Shown: positions 36,468 through 46,282, numbered from the stretch's first letter. The stretch: 64,000 bases of DNA from Clostridium sp. KNHs205 (GCF_000702945.1 NZ_JNLE01000003.1:2961501-3025500); one strand, 5' to 3'. The notes: generated from the sequence alone by a model not told the origin. A program made the numbers and translations.

Positions 36468-39060
36468 CGGACAAGAGTATCACTGGGACACTGATATGGC
36501 ATTGATGGATTACCTGCGGGATGTACTTGGGATTACCTCTGTAAAGAATGGCTGCAAGGAAGGTGCTTGTGGTACCTGTACGGTAATAATCGACGGCAAG
36601 ACAGCAAGAGCCTGTATCCAGAAGCTTTCCAGACTGGAAGGGAAAAAGATACAGACCATAGAAGGTTTTACTGAGAGAGAGAAAGAGGTATTTTCCTATG
36701 CTTTTGCAGCCTGTGGTGCGGTACAATGCGGTTTCTGCATTCCGGGAATGTTTATAAGCGGTAAGTGCCTGATTGACCAGAATCCAAATCCCACCAGAGA
36801 GGAGGTTAAGCTGGCGATTCGCACCAATATCTGCAGATGTACAGGCTATAAGAAGATAGAGGATGGAATCCTGTTAGCAGCTCAGCTGTTAAGAGAGAAT
36901 TCAGAGGTTCCGAAATTAACCCAGACCGGAAAAGTCGGTGAGAAGACCTGTCGGGTAGATGCAGTTCCTAAGACCCTTGGAACTGCCAGATATGCAGATG
37001 ATTACAGCTTTGAGGGAATGCTTTACGGAAAGAATGTCTTTAGTAAATATGCGCGGGCAAAAGTACTTTCCATCGACTCTTCAAAGGCCTTGTTAATGCC
37101 AGGAGTAATTGCAGTTTATATGGCAAAAGATATTCCCGGAAAACGCTATATCGGACATCTGGCACAGGATTGGCCGGGAATGATTGCAGTGGGAGAAGAA
37201 ACGAAATGCTGCGGTGATACACTTGCTATGGTAGTTGCTGAGACGAAGGAACAAGCCATAGCGGCTGTAAAGGCAGTGGAAGTTGAGTACGAGGAAAAAA
37301 TACCGGTCTCCACGGCTGAAAAAGCTAAGATTCCTGGTGCCCACCAGATTCATGGAGAAGGGTTCACTCAGTTTGGCAGGTTCATTATCCCTGAAAACAA
37401 TTTATTTGACCATGAAGAAGTGAAGAGAGGCGATGCAGAAACTGCCCTTAAGAACTCAAAGTATATTGCAGAAGGAACCTTTACCCTGCCTCCTACCGAG
37501 CATGCATTTATGGAACCGGAAACTGCCATTGGTGTTCCAGATGGGGATGGTATCCTTGTTATAACCGGCGGTCAGGGTATCTATGATGAATACCATGAGA
37601 TAAGTAACTATCTTGGAATCCCCATGGAGAAGCTACGCATACAAAGTGCCGTTGTGGGCGGTGGCTTTGGCGGAAAAGAAGATATGAGTGTGCAGCATCA
37701 GGCAGCCCTGTGTGCTTATCTGACAAAACGGCCTGTTAAGGTATTCTTTAGCAGACAGGAAAGTATAAATTATCACCCCAAAAGGCATGCCATGGAAATC
37801 TACTGTAAAATAGGCTGTAATGAGGAGGGAATCTTACAGGGAATGCAGGCAAGACTGACCTCTGACACCGGAGCCTATGCTTCTCTTGGAGGTCCGGTAC
37901 TGCAAAGAGCCTGTACTCATATCGGAGGACCTTATAACTATCAGAATATTGATGTTGAGGGAAATGCCTATTTTACCAATAATCCTCCCGGTGGAGCCTT
38001 TCGAGGCTTTGGCGTAACCCAATCCTGTGCAGTAGTCGAATGTCTGATAAATCAGCTGGCAGAAGCAGCCGGGATCACAGGCTGGGAGATTCGTTACCGT
38101 AATGCAATTAAACCCGGCCAGTCACTGCCTAACGGGCAGATAGCCGATGAAGGAACAGCTATGGTTGAAACCCTGGAGGCAGTTAAAGAAGAGTTCGATA
38201 GATATGAAAATGATCCGGAATACTATGTGGGAATAGCCTCAGCCATGAAAAATGCCGGGGTAGGTGTAGGGGTTCAAGATATCGGGCGCTGTAACCTGAA
38301 AATAATTGGTGGCAAAGTACATGCAAGGTCTTCTGCCGGTGCTATCGGACAGGGAATTCAAACAGTACTGCTGCAAATGGTCTGTGAAGCCACCGGATTA
38401 AGGCCTTCTCAAATTGTAGTAGAACATCCGGATACCAGATATACACCAGACTCCGGTACCACAACTGCATCCCGCCAGACAGTATTTGCCGGAGAAGCAG
38501 CCAGAAGAGCGGCGATCAAATTGAAAATGGATCTGGAAAAAGGTAATAAACTATCAGATCTTGAGGATAAGGAATATATAGGGGAATTTGAATACAAAAC
38601 TGACCCCATTGGTTCATCTAAAGCAAATCCCGTAAGTCATGTAGCATATGGTTATGCTACACAACTTTTTATCCTTGATAAAGAAGGAAAGGTTGTTAAG
38701 GTGGTAGCAGCCCACGACATAGGAAGAGCGATAAATCCTCTGTCGGCGGAAGGACAGGTGGAGGGAGGGGTAGCTATGGGACTTGGTTATGCTCTGACGG
38801 AGGATTTTCCATTGAAAAACGGAATCCCGCAAGTCAAGCTTGGTACCCTTGGTTTGTTTAAAGCAAACCAGATGCCTCCTATTGAGACCTATCTTCTAGG
38901 AAAGAATAATCCGGACATCGCCTTTGGAGCAAAAGGAATAGGGGAAATCGTATGTGTATTGGGAGCACCTGCCTGTCAGAATGCCTATTATAAGAAAGAT
39001 GGTATCTTCCGTTATAAATATCCTCTTGAGAATACCTATTACCGAAAACCTAAGAACTGA
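36448..39060 (+). CDS. Selenium-dependent molybdenum hydroxylase, fused FeS-Mo polypeptide
   Basis: 870 residues. One chain carries the two [2Fe-2S] domains (CKEGACGTC near 38-46, QCGFCIPG near 97, NICRCTGYKKI near 130) and the whole molybdenum domain. The latter has VVGGGFGGKEDMSVQHQAAL, PGGAFRGFGVTQ, GAIGQGIQTVL and the catalytic-base region GAKGIGEIVC. There is no FAD domain, so electrons must leave via another protein. Length and fusion match the single-chain selenium-dependent xanthine dehydrogenase-like family associated with yqeB, yqeC and selD. The frame also offers GTG36436. The substrate could be a purine or other heterocycle. Confidence 0.9.
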   Translation: MSIVNINGQEYHWDTDMALMDYLRDVLGITSVKNGCKEGACGTCTVIIDGKTARACIQKLSRLEGKKIQTIEGFTEREKEVFSYAFAACGAVQCGFCIPGMFISGKCLIDQNPNPTREEVKLAIRTNICRCTGYKKIEDGILLAAQLLRENSEVPKLTQTGKVGEKTCRVDAVPKTLGTARYADDYSFEGMLYGKNVFSKYARAKVLSIDSSKALLMPGVIAVYMAKDIPGKRYIGHLAQDWPGMIAVGEETKCCGDTLAMVVAETKEQAIAAVKAVEVEYEEKIPVSTAEKAKIPGAHQIHGEGFTQFGRFIIPENNLFDHEEVKRGDAETALKNSKYIAEGTFTLPPTEHAFMEPETAIGVPDGDGILVITGGQGIYDEYHEISNYLGIPMEKLRIQSAVVGGGFGGKEDMSVQHQAALCAYLTKRPVKVFFSRQESINYHPKRHAMEIYCKIGCNEEGILQGMQARLTSDTGAYASLGGPVLQRACTHIGGPYNYQNIDVEGNAYFTNNPPGGAFRGFGVTQSCAVVECLINQLAEAAGITGWEIRYRNAIKPGQSLPNGQIADEGTAMVETLEAVKEEFDRYENDPEYYVGIASAMKNAGVGVGVQDIGRCNLKIIGGKVHARSSAGAIGQGIQTVLLQMVCEATGLRPSQIVVEHPDTRYTPDSGTTTASRQTVFAGEAARRAAIKLKMDLEKGNKLSDLEDKEYIGEFEYKTDPIGSSKANPVSHVAYGYATQLFILDKEGKVVKVVAAHDIGRAINPLSAEGQVEGGVAMGLGYALTEDFPLKNGIPQVKLGTLGLFKANQMPPIETYLLGKNNPDIAFGAKGIGEIVCVLGAPACQNAYYKKDGIFRYKYPLENTYYRKPKN

Positions 39061-39441
39061 TATAAAAATATATGTTGAATTATAGTTTCTCCTCATCAGG
39101 TATATAAAACTTGATTATACGTACCATAATTATAACAAATAGTAGACAGGGCATAACATCAGGTTTAAAATAAAGATACAAATAACATTTTATTGGGGGT
39201 GGCAAGCAAATGGAAATGAAATTAATTTTGCGAAACGGTCTTCAACAAGCTTTATCCCATGCAGAGTAAGCATTAGTGAACTATTCTGTATGGGTCATAG
39301 GTTACCTTACTTTATAACGTTTAGGCTGGATTATTGATGAAGTTTATTTAGTTGTTAATAGGATAAAGTAAGCTTAACTATAAGCCAACTACTGCTGAAC
39401 TCTGCACTTTATTTATCAATTATAAATAAGGAGCGGATCAC
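39061..39441 (+). other. Gap after the hydroxylase operon, with a possible 19-residue ORF
   Basis: No clear terminator follows 39060. A tiny frame at 39210-39269 (19 residues, MEMKLILRNGLQQALSHAE) has GGGGGTGG upstream. CCCATGCAGA/TCTGTATGGG forms a stem at about 39256-39295 overlapping its end. The meaning is unclear: a leader peptide for 39442 or chance. The rest is AT-rich. Confidence 0.35.
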
Positions 39442-39702
39442 ATGAAATATATCAATGCAGCAGAAGTATTACCGGATTATCTGATAACAGAAATCCAGAA
39501 ACATATCAGCGGAGAGGTTATATATATCCCTGCCGGTGAAGAACGTTCCAAATGGGGCGAAAAAAATGGTTCGAGGCAATATTTTGAAAATAGAAACCAT
39601 CGGATTAAATTACATTATAAAAAGGGGGATACAATAGAAGAGATAGCAGTGGAATTCGGTCTTGCTTATGAAACTGTTCGTAAAATTGTATATAAACCCT
39701 GA
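39442..39702 (+). CDS. CD3324-family small helix-turn-helix protein
   Basis: 86 residues. MKYINAAEVLPDYLITEIQK and YIPAGEERSKWGEKNGSR match the clostridial CD3324 family. The C-terminal IEEIAVEFGLAYETVRKIV is a helix-turn-helix resembling the Mor-type or resolvase-type HTH. It is probably a small DNA-binding regulator; targets are unknown. AAGGAG lies ten bases before the ATG. A terminator follows directly. Confidence 0.8.
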   Translation: MKYINAAEVLPDYLITEIQKHISGEVIYIPAGEERSKWGEKNGSRQYFENRNHRIKLHYKKGDTIEEIAVEFGLAYETVRKIVYKP

Positions 39703-39736
39703 AAAAAGGCTGTTGCATTTTAGCAACAGCCTTTTT
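39702..39736. terminator. Bidirectional terminator
   Basis: AAAAAAGGCTGTTGC pairs with GCAACAGCCTTTTTT around a short loop. It lies between convergent genes and serves both. Confidence 0.95.
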
Positions 39737-39737
39737 T

Positions 39738-40349
39738 CTATCCTTGAAGTGAAGTCTGAGTTTTACTCTCAAGCTTATCATTTACAAATTTTATTACAGC
39801 ATTTGAGGCTCCATCTTTGCCGTACCAGACATAAGTAGCATTAGTTTTATCTCCGGTTTCTGTGGTATTTTGTAAACTTCCCTCCATGCCTATAAGTTTA
39901 ACTGCCTCAGCATAACTGATTCCATTATTCAGGGAATTGTATTTGCTTAAGGTTATGTATGAAGCATCGGAATTACCGGTATCGTCAGAATCAGAGGAAT
40001 CTCCGGGGGTACTGGTGTTATCCTGAAAGATCATTACTGCTTCTGTACTGGCGGTAACTTTTATACTGCATTGATAGGTTTTTTTACCATAGGTGGCTGT
40101 TATGACTGCTTTTCCTTTTACTTTCGCAGTGACTTTGCCTTTGCTGGTTACAGTTGCAACTTTTTTATTACTGCTTGTCCACTTTATTTTTCCTGTGACC
40201 GGCTCATAATTTTTCAGAATTTCCAAGACAATAGTCTCTTTGGGAAACAGGGTGTAGTTGTCGGAACTTATGGTATAAACAGTTGCGGCATTTACCTTAA
40301 CAGGTAGTAACAGAACTATAGCAAGCAGTAATATTATGAACTTTTTCAA
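39738..40349 (-). CDS. Secreted Ig-like (BIG2) domain protein with DUF3862-like C-terminus
   Basis: 203 residues. A signal peptide (KKFIILLLAIVLLLPVKVNA, cleavage near residue 21) is followed by a bacterial Ig-like domain (about 25-100) with the typical KWTSSNKKVATVTSKGKVTA core. An Asp/Ser/Thr/Gly linker spans about 108-130. The C-terminal domain starting YITLSKYNSLNNGISYAEAV resembles DUF3862/BLIP-like small domains with a lone repeat. Extracellular adhesion or protein binding is plausible; no enzyme motif is seen. It converges on the CD3324 gene with a shared terminator. Confidence 0.8.
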   Translation of the reverse strand: MKKFIILLLAIVLLLPVKVNAATVYTISSDNYTLFPKETIVLEILKNYEPVTGKIKWTSSNKKVATVTSKGKVTAKVKGKAVITATYGKKTYQCSIKVTASTEAVMIFQDNTSTPGDSSDSDDTGNSDASYITLSKYNSLNNGISYAEAVKLIGMEGSLQNTTETGDKTNATYVWYGKDGASNAVIKFVNDKLESKTQTSLQG

Positions 40350-40762
40350 ATAGCTACCTCCTCAATCTTATTAATCTTTCGTTTCGGTTACTGCATTATG
40401 CTTTCATTATCTCATGAACTTATAAAGCATTGTTATTTTGGCGCTCCGGTCAGAATTTCGGAGAGGCTTAAAAATTCTCTCGGTGTATTCATTAGTTCAT
40501 GAACTTAAAAACACGTTCTTGCTCTTGTTTCTCCAGACAGAAATTCCAAGCAAGCCTGCAAGTCCTCATTCTGCTTCTATTATATCATAAAAACACAGCA
40601 GATACATAGGTTTAATTTCATTTATTCGTTAATACAACTTGTAAAACGATATTATTATTGTTATGCTATAGGAAGGTAATAAGAAGTACTTTTAGTACTA
40701 TTATTTCTGGAATTTATTATAATTTGATTAAAATCTTAATAATATTTCAATCATATTTTAAA
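40350..40762. other. Divergent gap between the Ig-like and XpaC genes
   Basis: No gene. TCATGAACTTA occurs twice (about 40413 and 40496) as an 11-bp direct repeat that may be a regulatory site. AT-rich elsewhere. Confidence 0.35.
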
Positions 40763-40791
40763 TTGTTAATTCATAGAAAATACGATATAAT
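40763..40791 (+). promoter_or_regulatory. Promoter of the xpaC-telA operon
   Basis: TTGTTA at 40763-40768 and TATAAT at 40786-40791 are 17 bases apart. They lie 44 bases upstream of the first gene. Confidence 0.7.
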
Positions 40792-40834
40792 ATGGCTAGT
40801 TATATGTTGACGGTAATATAGCGGAGGAATTGTA

Positions 40835-42172
40835 ATGGATAGAAGGAATTTCACTGATTTGGGTGAGGAAATAAGAGATATAGTCCAGAATGCAGTGAAT
40901 AGTAGGGACTTTCATCAATTAAACAGAGATATAAGCAGTACGGTAAAAGGTGCATTGGACGAAGTAAAAGATGCTCTTAATTCGGGTTATGGCAGTTATA
41001 GAAATATTCATTGGAATTCAAATGAGTCCATGAACCGGGACAAGCAGAACCAACATAAAAACGAGAATAAAGAGAACTATAAAGAGCAGAATTATAGAAA
41101 AAACAACGAGAATAACACCAGTACGGGGACGGACTACAAAAGAAGACAGCAATACAATGCCTATAAATCTCCCGTGCCTCCGAAACAGCCAAACACCTCA
41201 GTTACTAATCAAAAGCAGCAATATCCTCAGATACCGGTAGGAAAAGTTGCAAGTATTCTCTACACGGTATTTGGAAGTATTGGAATGAGCCTCTTTGGTA
41301 TAGGAGCTTTTGTCCTGGCTTTGATCGGGTATATGAACAGTAAAGTAAATTTATTCACCATAGCACTTTCTTTTATACCTTTCTTTCTTATAAGCTGTAC
41401 CATGTCTGCCAGGGGTGGTGCTTTAAGGAAAAGACTGAGACGATTCCGGCGATATACGGAGCTATTTAAAGGCCGGCCGTATTACTCTATTAATGACCTC
41501 ACTTCTGCTTTAGGGCTCAAACGGAAATATGTGATAAAAGACCTGCGGAAGATGATAAATATTGGAATGTTTCCGGAAGGCAGGTTTGATGAGCAGGAGA
41601 CCTGTATTATGTTAAATCAGGAGAGCTACAAGCAATATCAGGAGCTTCAGAAGAGAGTTCGTATGCAGGAGATGTCTGAGGTTAAGAAAGATAACACGGA
41701 GGGACAAGCAGGAGCTTCCGGTACCAATGATTATGAAGTAAGAAAAGCCATTGAAGCCGGCAGATCATGTATACAGCAGATCAGAGAAGCAAATGATGCA
41801 ATTCCCGGTGAGGAGATATCCAGACGATTAGACCGTCTCGAGGAAGTCATTGGCAAAATCTTTCTATATATTGAACAGCATCCCAGCCAGTTGGCAGATA
41901 TCCAGAAGTTTATGGATTATTATCTTCCGACTACTTTAAAGCTGGTAAATGCCTATAAGGAATTTGATAGGTTATCTGTTGAAGGTGATAATATATCAAC
42001 GGCTAAGAATGAGATTGAAGAAACACTCAATACAATAAATCATGCTTTTGAGAATTTACTGGACAGCCTTTATGAAGATGTAACCATGGATGTTTCCAGC
42101 GATATATCTGTATTGGAAACCCTCCTGGCACAGGAAGGTCTGACACGTAAGGATTTTATATCGAATAAATAG
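40835..42172 (+). CDS. XpaC family protein (5-bromo-4-chloroindolyl phosphate hydrolysis)
   Basis: 445 residues. The N-terminal 150 are hydrophilic and Asn/Lys-rich, with EIRDIVQNAVNSRDFHQLNR at the start. Two membrane helices lie at about 150-172 and 178-193. A cytoplasmic helical domain spans about 205-440, with GRPYYSINDLTSALGLKRK and FMDYYLPTTLKLVNAYKEFD, the latter typical of XpaC. The family name reflects an old phenotype; these proteins are usually encoded beside TelA and are linked to envelope stress. TelA follows 16 bases later. GCGGAGG precedes the ATG. Confidence 0.88.
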   Translation: MDRRNFTDLGEEIRDIVQNAVNSRDFHQLNRDISSTVKGALDEVKDALNSGYGSYRNIHWNSNESMNRDKQNQHKNENKENYKEQNYRKNNENNTSTGTDYKRRQQYNAYKSPVPPKQPNTSVTNQKQQYPQIPVGKVASILYTVFGSIGMSLFGIGAFVLALIGYMNSKVNLFTIALSFIPFFLISCTMSARGGALRKRLRRFRRYTELFKGRPYYSINDLTSALGLKRKYVIKDLRKMINIGMFPEGRFDEQETCIMLNQESYKQYQELQKRVRMQEMSEVKKDNTEGQAGASGTNDYEVRKAIEAGRSCIQQIREANDAIPGEEISRRLDRLEEVIGKIFLYIEQHPSQLADIQKFMDYYLPTTLKLVNAYKEFDRLSVEGDNISTAKNEIEETLNTINHAFENLLDSLYEDVTMDVSSDISVLETLLAQEGLTRKDFISNK

Positions 42173-42188
42173 ACTGGAGGATAAATGA

Positions 42189-43322
42189 ATGAATGGAGAC
42201 ACACCTACCTTAACCTTTGACCCTTTTGAGGAGGAAGTAAAAGAACCCTCAATGCTTAAGCTTCAAGAGGAGAAACAACAGGTTCAGCAATTTGATGAAA
42301 GTACACTGACAGTAGAAGAAAAGAAAATGGTAGAAGACTTTGCCAGTAAGATAGACCTTACGAAATCCAATCTGGTTCTCCAATATGGTGCAGGTGCCCA
42401 GAAGAAGATTGCTGACTTTTCAGAGTCTGCTTTAAATAATGTTAAGACGAAGGATCTGGGGGAGATAGGAAATATGCTCTCAGATGTAGTAATGGAGTTA
42501 AAGAGTTTTGAAGCGGATACAGAAGAGAAAGGTATTCTGGGATTTTTCAAGAAAAGTGCGAACAAGCTAAATATAATGAAAGCCAAATATGATAAAGCAG
42601 AAGTAAATATCAATAAAATCTGCAAGGTACTAGAAGCTCACCAGATTCAAATGCTTAAGGATATATCCATGCTGGATAAAATGTATGAGCTGAATAAAAC
42701 CTATTTTAAAGAGCTGTCCATGTACATTTTGGCAGGTAAAAAGAAAATTGCTCAGGTTCAGGAAGAAGAACTGCCTAAGCTGGTGGAGAAATCTAATTTA
42801 AGCGGCTTACCCGAGGATGCACAGGCAGTTAATGATCTTGTGGCAGTAATAAACCGCTTTGAGAAAAAGATACATGACCTGGAACTTACAAGAATGATAT
42901 CCATCCAAATGGCTCCCCAGATTCGATTGGTTCAGGGAAATGATACATTAATGACCGAGAAAATTCAGTCCACTCTCGTTAACACAATACCTCTTTGGAA
43001 GGGGCAGATGGTACTTGCTCTTGGGGTAGCTCATTCCACACAGGCTGCCAAAGCCCAGAGAGAAGTAACGGATATGACAAATGAGCTGTTAAGAAAGAAT
43101 GCAGAAACCCTAAAGATGGCTACTATTGAGACCGCAAAGGAATCCGAGCGGGGTATAGTTGATATCGAAACTCTCCGTACAACCAATCAATCTCTTATTT
43201 CTACATTGGACGAGGTTCTTCGTATTCAGACAGAAGGCCGTCAAAAGAGAAAAGAAGCAGAAGTTGAATTGAACCGTATTGAAAATGAATTGAAGAATAA
43301 ACTGCTCAGTATGAGAGGATAA
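42189..43322 (+). CDS. Toxic anion resistance protein, TelA family
   Basis: 377 residues, mostly helical and cytoplasmic. Family signatures are IADFSESALNNVKTKDLGEIG near 72-92, then LSMYILAGKKKI, and QMAPQIRLVQGNDTLMTEKIQSTLVNTIPLWKGQMVLALG near 238-278. The C-terminal coiled coil spans about 335-375. TelA proteins are associated with tellurite, lantibiotic or beta-lactam tolerance, but biochemistry is poorly known. It forms a two-gene operon with the XpaC homologue. GGAGG precedes the ATG. A 17-bp repeat array and a terminator follow. Confidence 0.92.
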   Translation: MNGDTPTLTFDPFEEEVKEPSMLKLQEEKQQVQQFDESTLTVEEKKMVEDFASKIDLTKSNLVLQYGAGAQKKIADFSESALNNVKTKDLGEIGNMLSDVVMELKSFEADTEEKGILGFFKKSANKLNIMKAKYDKAEVNINKICKVLEAHQIQMLKDISMLDKMYELNKTYFKELSMYILAGKKKIAQVQEEELPKLVEKSNLSGLPEDAQAVNDLVAVINRFEKKIHDLELTRMISIQMAPQIRLVQGNDTLMTEKIQSTLVNTIPLWKGQMVLALGVAHSTQAAKAQREVTDMTNELLRKNAETLKMATIETAKESERGIVDIETLRTTNQSLISTLDEVLRIQTEGRQKRKEAEVELNRIENELKNKLLSMRG

Positions 43323-43347
43323 CTAATCCTGCAGGGGATACAGGCAA

Positions 43348-43474
43348 ATTATATTTGCAGACAGATTACATTTACAAACAGATTACATTTGCAAACAGAT
43401 TATATTTGCAGACGGATTACATTTATAAACAGATTACATTTACAGGCAGCTTATATTTGCAAACAAATTACATC
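43348..43474. repeat. 17-bp tandem repeat, about 7.4 copies
   Basis: Units near ATTACATTTGCAAACAG follow each other without spacers from 43348 to 43474, with one to four changes each. The array lies between the telA stop and the terminator, so it would be in the 3' untranslated part of that transcript. It lacks the conserved-repeat and unique-spacer pattern of CRISPR. Confidence 0.9.
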
Positions 43475-43482
43475 AGTTGAAG

Positions 43483-43532
43483 AAAGAAGCATGGAGGTTC
43501 TGATTATACTCAGAATTTTCCATGCTTCTTTT
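43483..43532. terminator. Terminator between convergent telA and P-type ATPase genes
   Basis: AAAGAAGCATGGA pairs with TCCATGCTTCTTTT around a 23-base loop that contains a small inner stem (TTCTGA/TCAGAA). A and T runs on both sides fit a bidirectional terminator. Confidence 0.88.
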
Positions 43533-43538
43533 AATACA

Positions 43539-46199
43539 TTATGCTTTTCTTATTCCGCGAAAGATTAACTTGGAAATCTCAGATATGATAACGACACTAA
43601 AGGAAAGTGCAAATATTTTAGCCCACATTGTAATATCCAGAGGGATTGTCCCAAAGAAAGCTCCGGCAAACTGTATAATCAATATCTGAAGAAGGAAGGT
43701 AATGGATATTACCAATAACATGATTTTATTCTTTAGAAGGTGCTTGAAGATACTTACGGCATGAAGTTCCCTGCAGTTAAAGGCATTGAACAGCTGAAAG
43801 AGTGCGAATAATGTGAAAAGTACAGTTGTCATTTCTTCCTCAGCTGCGCCTAAGAAATTAAAGACATATTGGCACAGGAAGATGATAGAGATATACACAC
43901 CAGTAAGTCCAATTCTTATCAGCATTCCTTTTGATACAATGTTGTCGCTTCGCTTTGTAGGCGGACGGCTCATTAGATCGTCGTAAATGGGTTCCAGTCC
44001 TAAAGTAAGGGCCGGAGGTCCGTCCATAATAATGTTAATCCACAAGAGCTGAAGTGCAGTAAATGGTGCCTTTAAACCTAAAAGGATGGACGTAAATACT
44101 ACGATAACAGAAGATACGTTAACTGTCAGCTGAAACTGTATAAAACGTTTGAAATTCTCGTATATGCCACGACCCCAGGCAATAGCCTTAACGATGGTGG
44201 AGAAGGAATCATTAAGAAGAACGATATCGCTGGCCTCCTTTGAAACCTCCGTTCCTGAGATACCCATAGCAATACCTACATCGGCATTTTTAAGTGCCGG
44301 TGCATCATTGATACCGTCACCGGTAACTGCTACTACATTACCCTGTGACTTCAAAAGCTTAACTACACGCATTTTAATGGTAGGTGTACTTCTGGCAATT
44401 ACACTGATTTTAGGTAATTTATGAAGCAATTCTTCATCTGTCAGGTCAACAATGTCTTTTGCTTCCACAGCAATGTGATCTGAATTAAGCAGATGGAGGT
44501 CATTGGCAATAGCTGTTGCAGTTACGATATTGTCACCGGTAAGGATCTTAAGATCTATACCTGCCATACGGCAATTCTTAACTGCTTCGTATACATCTGC
44601 ACGCAGTGGATCAGAGATAGCCACAAACCCATCAAAGTTCATATTGTTCTCCATTTCGGAATGGTGATCGTCGGCTTCATAATCCATCATGGTATCCAAT
44701 TCTTTATGGGCGAAAGCGATAACACGCATAGCCTTTTCCTGAGCTTTGGTGATATGACTTTCAATATCCCTGCGTTTTTCATCTGTGATACTGCACATGG
44801 AGAATACACATTCAGGGCTTCCTTTTACATAAGAAATGATCTTTCCGTCAACTTTACTGATGGTTGTCATGTGCTTTAACTCAGAGGAAAAAGGAAAGGC
44901 ATACAATACATCATGATCCTGACGTTCGTCTTTATAGGACTTACCGCTGTCTGCTTTTGCTAATGAACTTTCATAAAAATTCAGCATGGCGCATTCCGTG
45001 GGATTACCGATAAAGGTACCATCCATTGAAATGTCAGCGGTAGTGTTAAGACAGACGTTGTGGACAATCCAGTCACAGGAGAGCTCTTTGGTATTGTCAT
45101 GCCACTTATCATCATAATAAGCAGAAACCGTCATTTTATTCTCCGTCAGAGTTCCGGTCTTATCAGAGCAGATAACATTAATACAACCAACAGTCTCGGA
45201 AGCAATCATCTTCTTAACAAGAGCATTCTGATGAGAAAGCTTGATAATATTAATGGAAAGAGATACAGCAACTATTGTAGGAAGCCCCTCAGGTACGGCT
45301 GCGACAATTAGGACTATACTGGTTACAAAGGCATCCAGGACATCTTCAAAATTAAGGCCTCCCGATAAAGAAAAGCTTATAAGCTCTGAGACAAATACAA
45401 TGGCTGCAGCAATTACTCCAAGTATTGTGATTGTCTTGCCAAGTCTTGCAAGTTTTTCCTGGAGAGGGGTGGAGGAGCGGTCTGTCTTTGTAAGTTCGTT
45501 TGCTATCTTACCAAATTCTGTGTTATCGCCAACTGCTGTAACGAGCATTTTACCGTAGCCGCTGGTTATGTAATTACCGGAATAAAGCATGTTGCTCCGG
45601 TCAGCAAGAGCAGTTTTTTCATCTGCGATAATTAATTCCGCATCTTTTTTAGAAGGAATACTTTCTCCGGTCAAAGCTGACTCATCAGCAGCAAGACCAA
45701 CGCTTTCAAGAAGCCTTCCATCGGCAGGAATCTTATCGCCGGTTGAGAGCAGTACAATGTCTCCTACTACCAGGTCCTTCTGACCTATCATTAAGGTATC
45801 ACCCTTTCGAAGAACCTTTATCTGTGTATCATCACTGATTTTAGAAAGGGCTTCAAAGGCTTTGGCACTCTTGCCTTCCATTACAACGGTAATAATAACT
45901 GACAGGGAAATAGCTGCAAATATACCCACGCATTCCAGAAAATCAGCCTCACCACCGGTAGTAGCACGGATGATATTAACAACCAGTGCAATAATTCCGG
46001 CCATTACCAGCATGAGAATCATAGGTTCGCTGCCAGCAGCCAGTATTCTGCGTATTAAAGATTCCGGCTTTTCTCTGGTCAATGTGTTACTGCCGTATTG
46101 TTGGAGGTTTTGATTAATTTGCTCCTCCGGCAGTCCTGTTGTTGAATTTGTGTTAAGCCTTTTTATGAGGCTTTCTCTGTTCTCCATAAATTCTTTCAC
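43539..46199 (-). CDS. PMR1-type P-type ATPase, probably Mn2+/Ca2+ exporter
   Basis: 886 residues with the full P2A layout. The actuator motif TGES, the phosphorylation motif DKTGTLTENKM and the hinge GDGINDAPALKNADVGIAM are all present. M4 is VAAVPEGLPTIVAVSLSINI and M6 is WINIIMDGPPALTLGLEP; both are the ion-site pattern of PMR1-like Ca2+/Mn2+ pumps. Ten membrane helices can be counted. The frame runs from 46283, but that region is leader with terminators. GTG46199, nine bases after AGGAGG, is preferred; ATG46187 is the alternative. The Mn2+ riboswitch upstream argues that the physiological cargo is Mn2+, as for Lactococcus YoaB. Confidence 0.93.
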   Translation of the reverse strand: MKEFMENRESLIKRLNTNSTTGLPEEQINQNLQQYGSNTLTREKPESLIRRILAAGSEPMILMLVMAGIIALVVNIIRATTGGEADFLECVGIFAAISLSVIITVVMEGKSAKAFEALSKISDDTQIKVLRKGDTLMIGQKDLVVGDIVLLSTGDKIPADGRLLESVGLAADESALTGESIPSKKDAELIIADEKTALADRSNMLYSGNYITSGYGKMLVTAVGDNTEFGKIANELTKTDRSSTPLQEKLARLGKTITILGVIAAAIVFVSELISFSLSGGLNFEDVLDAFVTSIVLIVAAVPEGLPTIVAVSLSINIIKLSHQNALVKKMIASETVGCINVICSDKTGTLTENKMTVSAYYDDKWHDNTKELSCDWIVHNVCLNTTADISMDGTFIGNPTECAMLNFYESSLAKADSGKSYKDERQDHDVLYAFPFSSELKHMTTISKVDGKIISYVKGSPECVFSMCSITDEKRRDIESHITKAQEKAMRVIAFAHKELDTMMDYEADDHHSEMENNMNFDGFVAISDPLRADVYEAVKNCRMAGIDLKILTGDNIVTATAIANDLHLLNSDHIAVEAKDIVDLTDEELLHKLPKISVIARSTPTIKMRVVKLLKSQGNVVAVTGDGINDAPALKNADVGIAMGISGTEVSKEASDIVLLNDSFSTIVKAIAWGRGIYENFKRFIQFQLTVNVSSVIVVFTSILLGLKAPFTALQLLWINIIMDGPPALTLGLEPIYDDLMSRPPTKRSDNIVSKGMLIRIGLTGVYISIIFLCQYVFNFLGAAEEEMTTVLFTLFALFQLFNAFNCRELHAVSIFKHLLKNKIMLLVISITFLLQILIIQFAGAFFGTIPLDITMWAKIFALSFSVVIISEISKLIFRGIRKA

Positions 46200-46245
46200 A
46201 ACATTTTTCCTCCTAGTATAAAAATATGTCGATTTTTTCACAAAA

Positions 46246-46281
46246 TAAAAGACCCGGTATAGCCCTAAGCTATCACGAGTC
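46246..46281 (-). terminator. Second, downstream terminator in the P-type ATPase leader
   Basis: On the minus strand, GACTCG...ATAGC pairs with GCTAT...CGGGTC and TTTTATTTTG follows. It lies just after the riboswitch terminator and about 50 bases before the start codon. Confidence 0.6.
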
Positions 46282-46282
46282 A

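Noticed and set aside
43348-43474. CRISPR array
   Set aside because: Repeats are contiguous, degenerate and without unique spacers; no cas genes.
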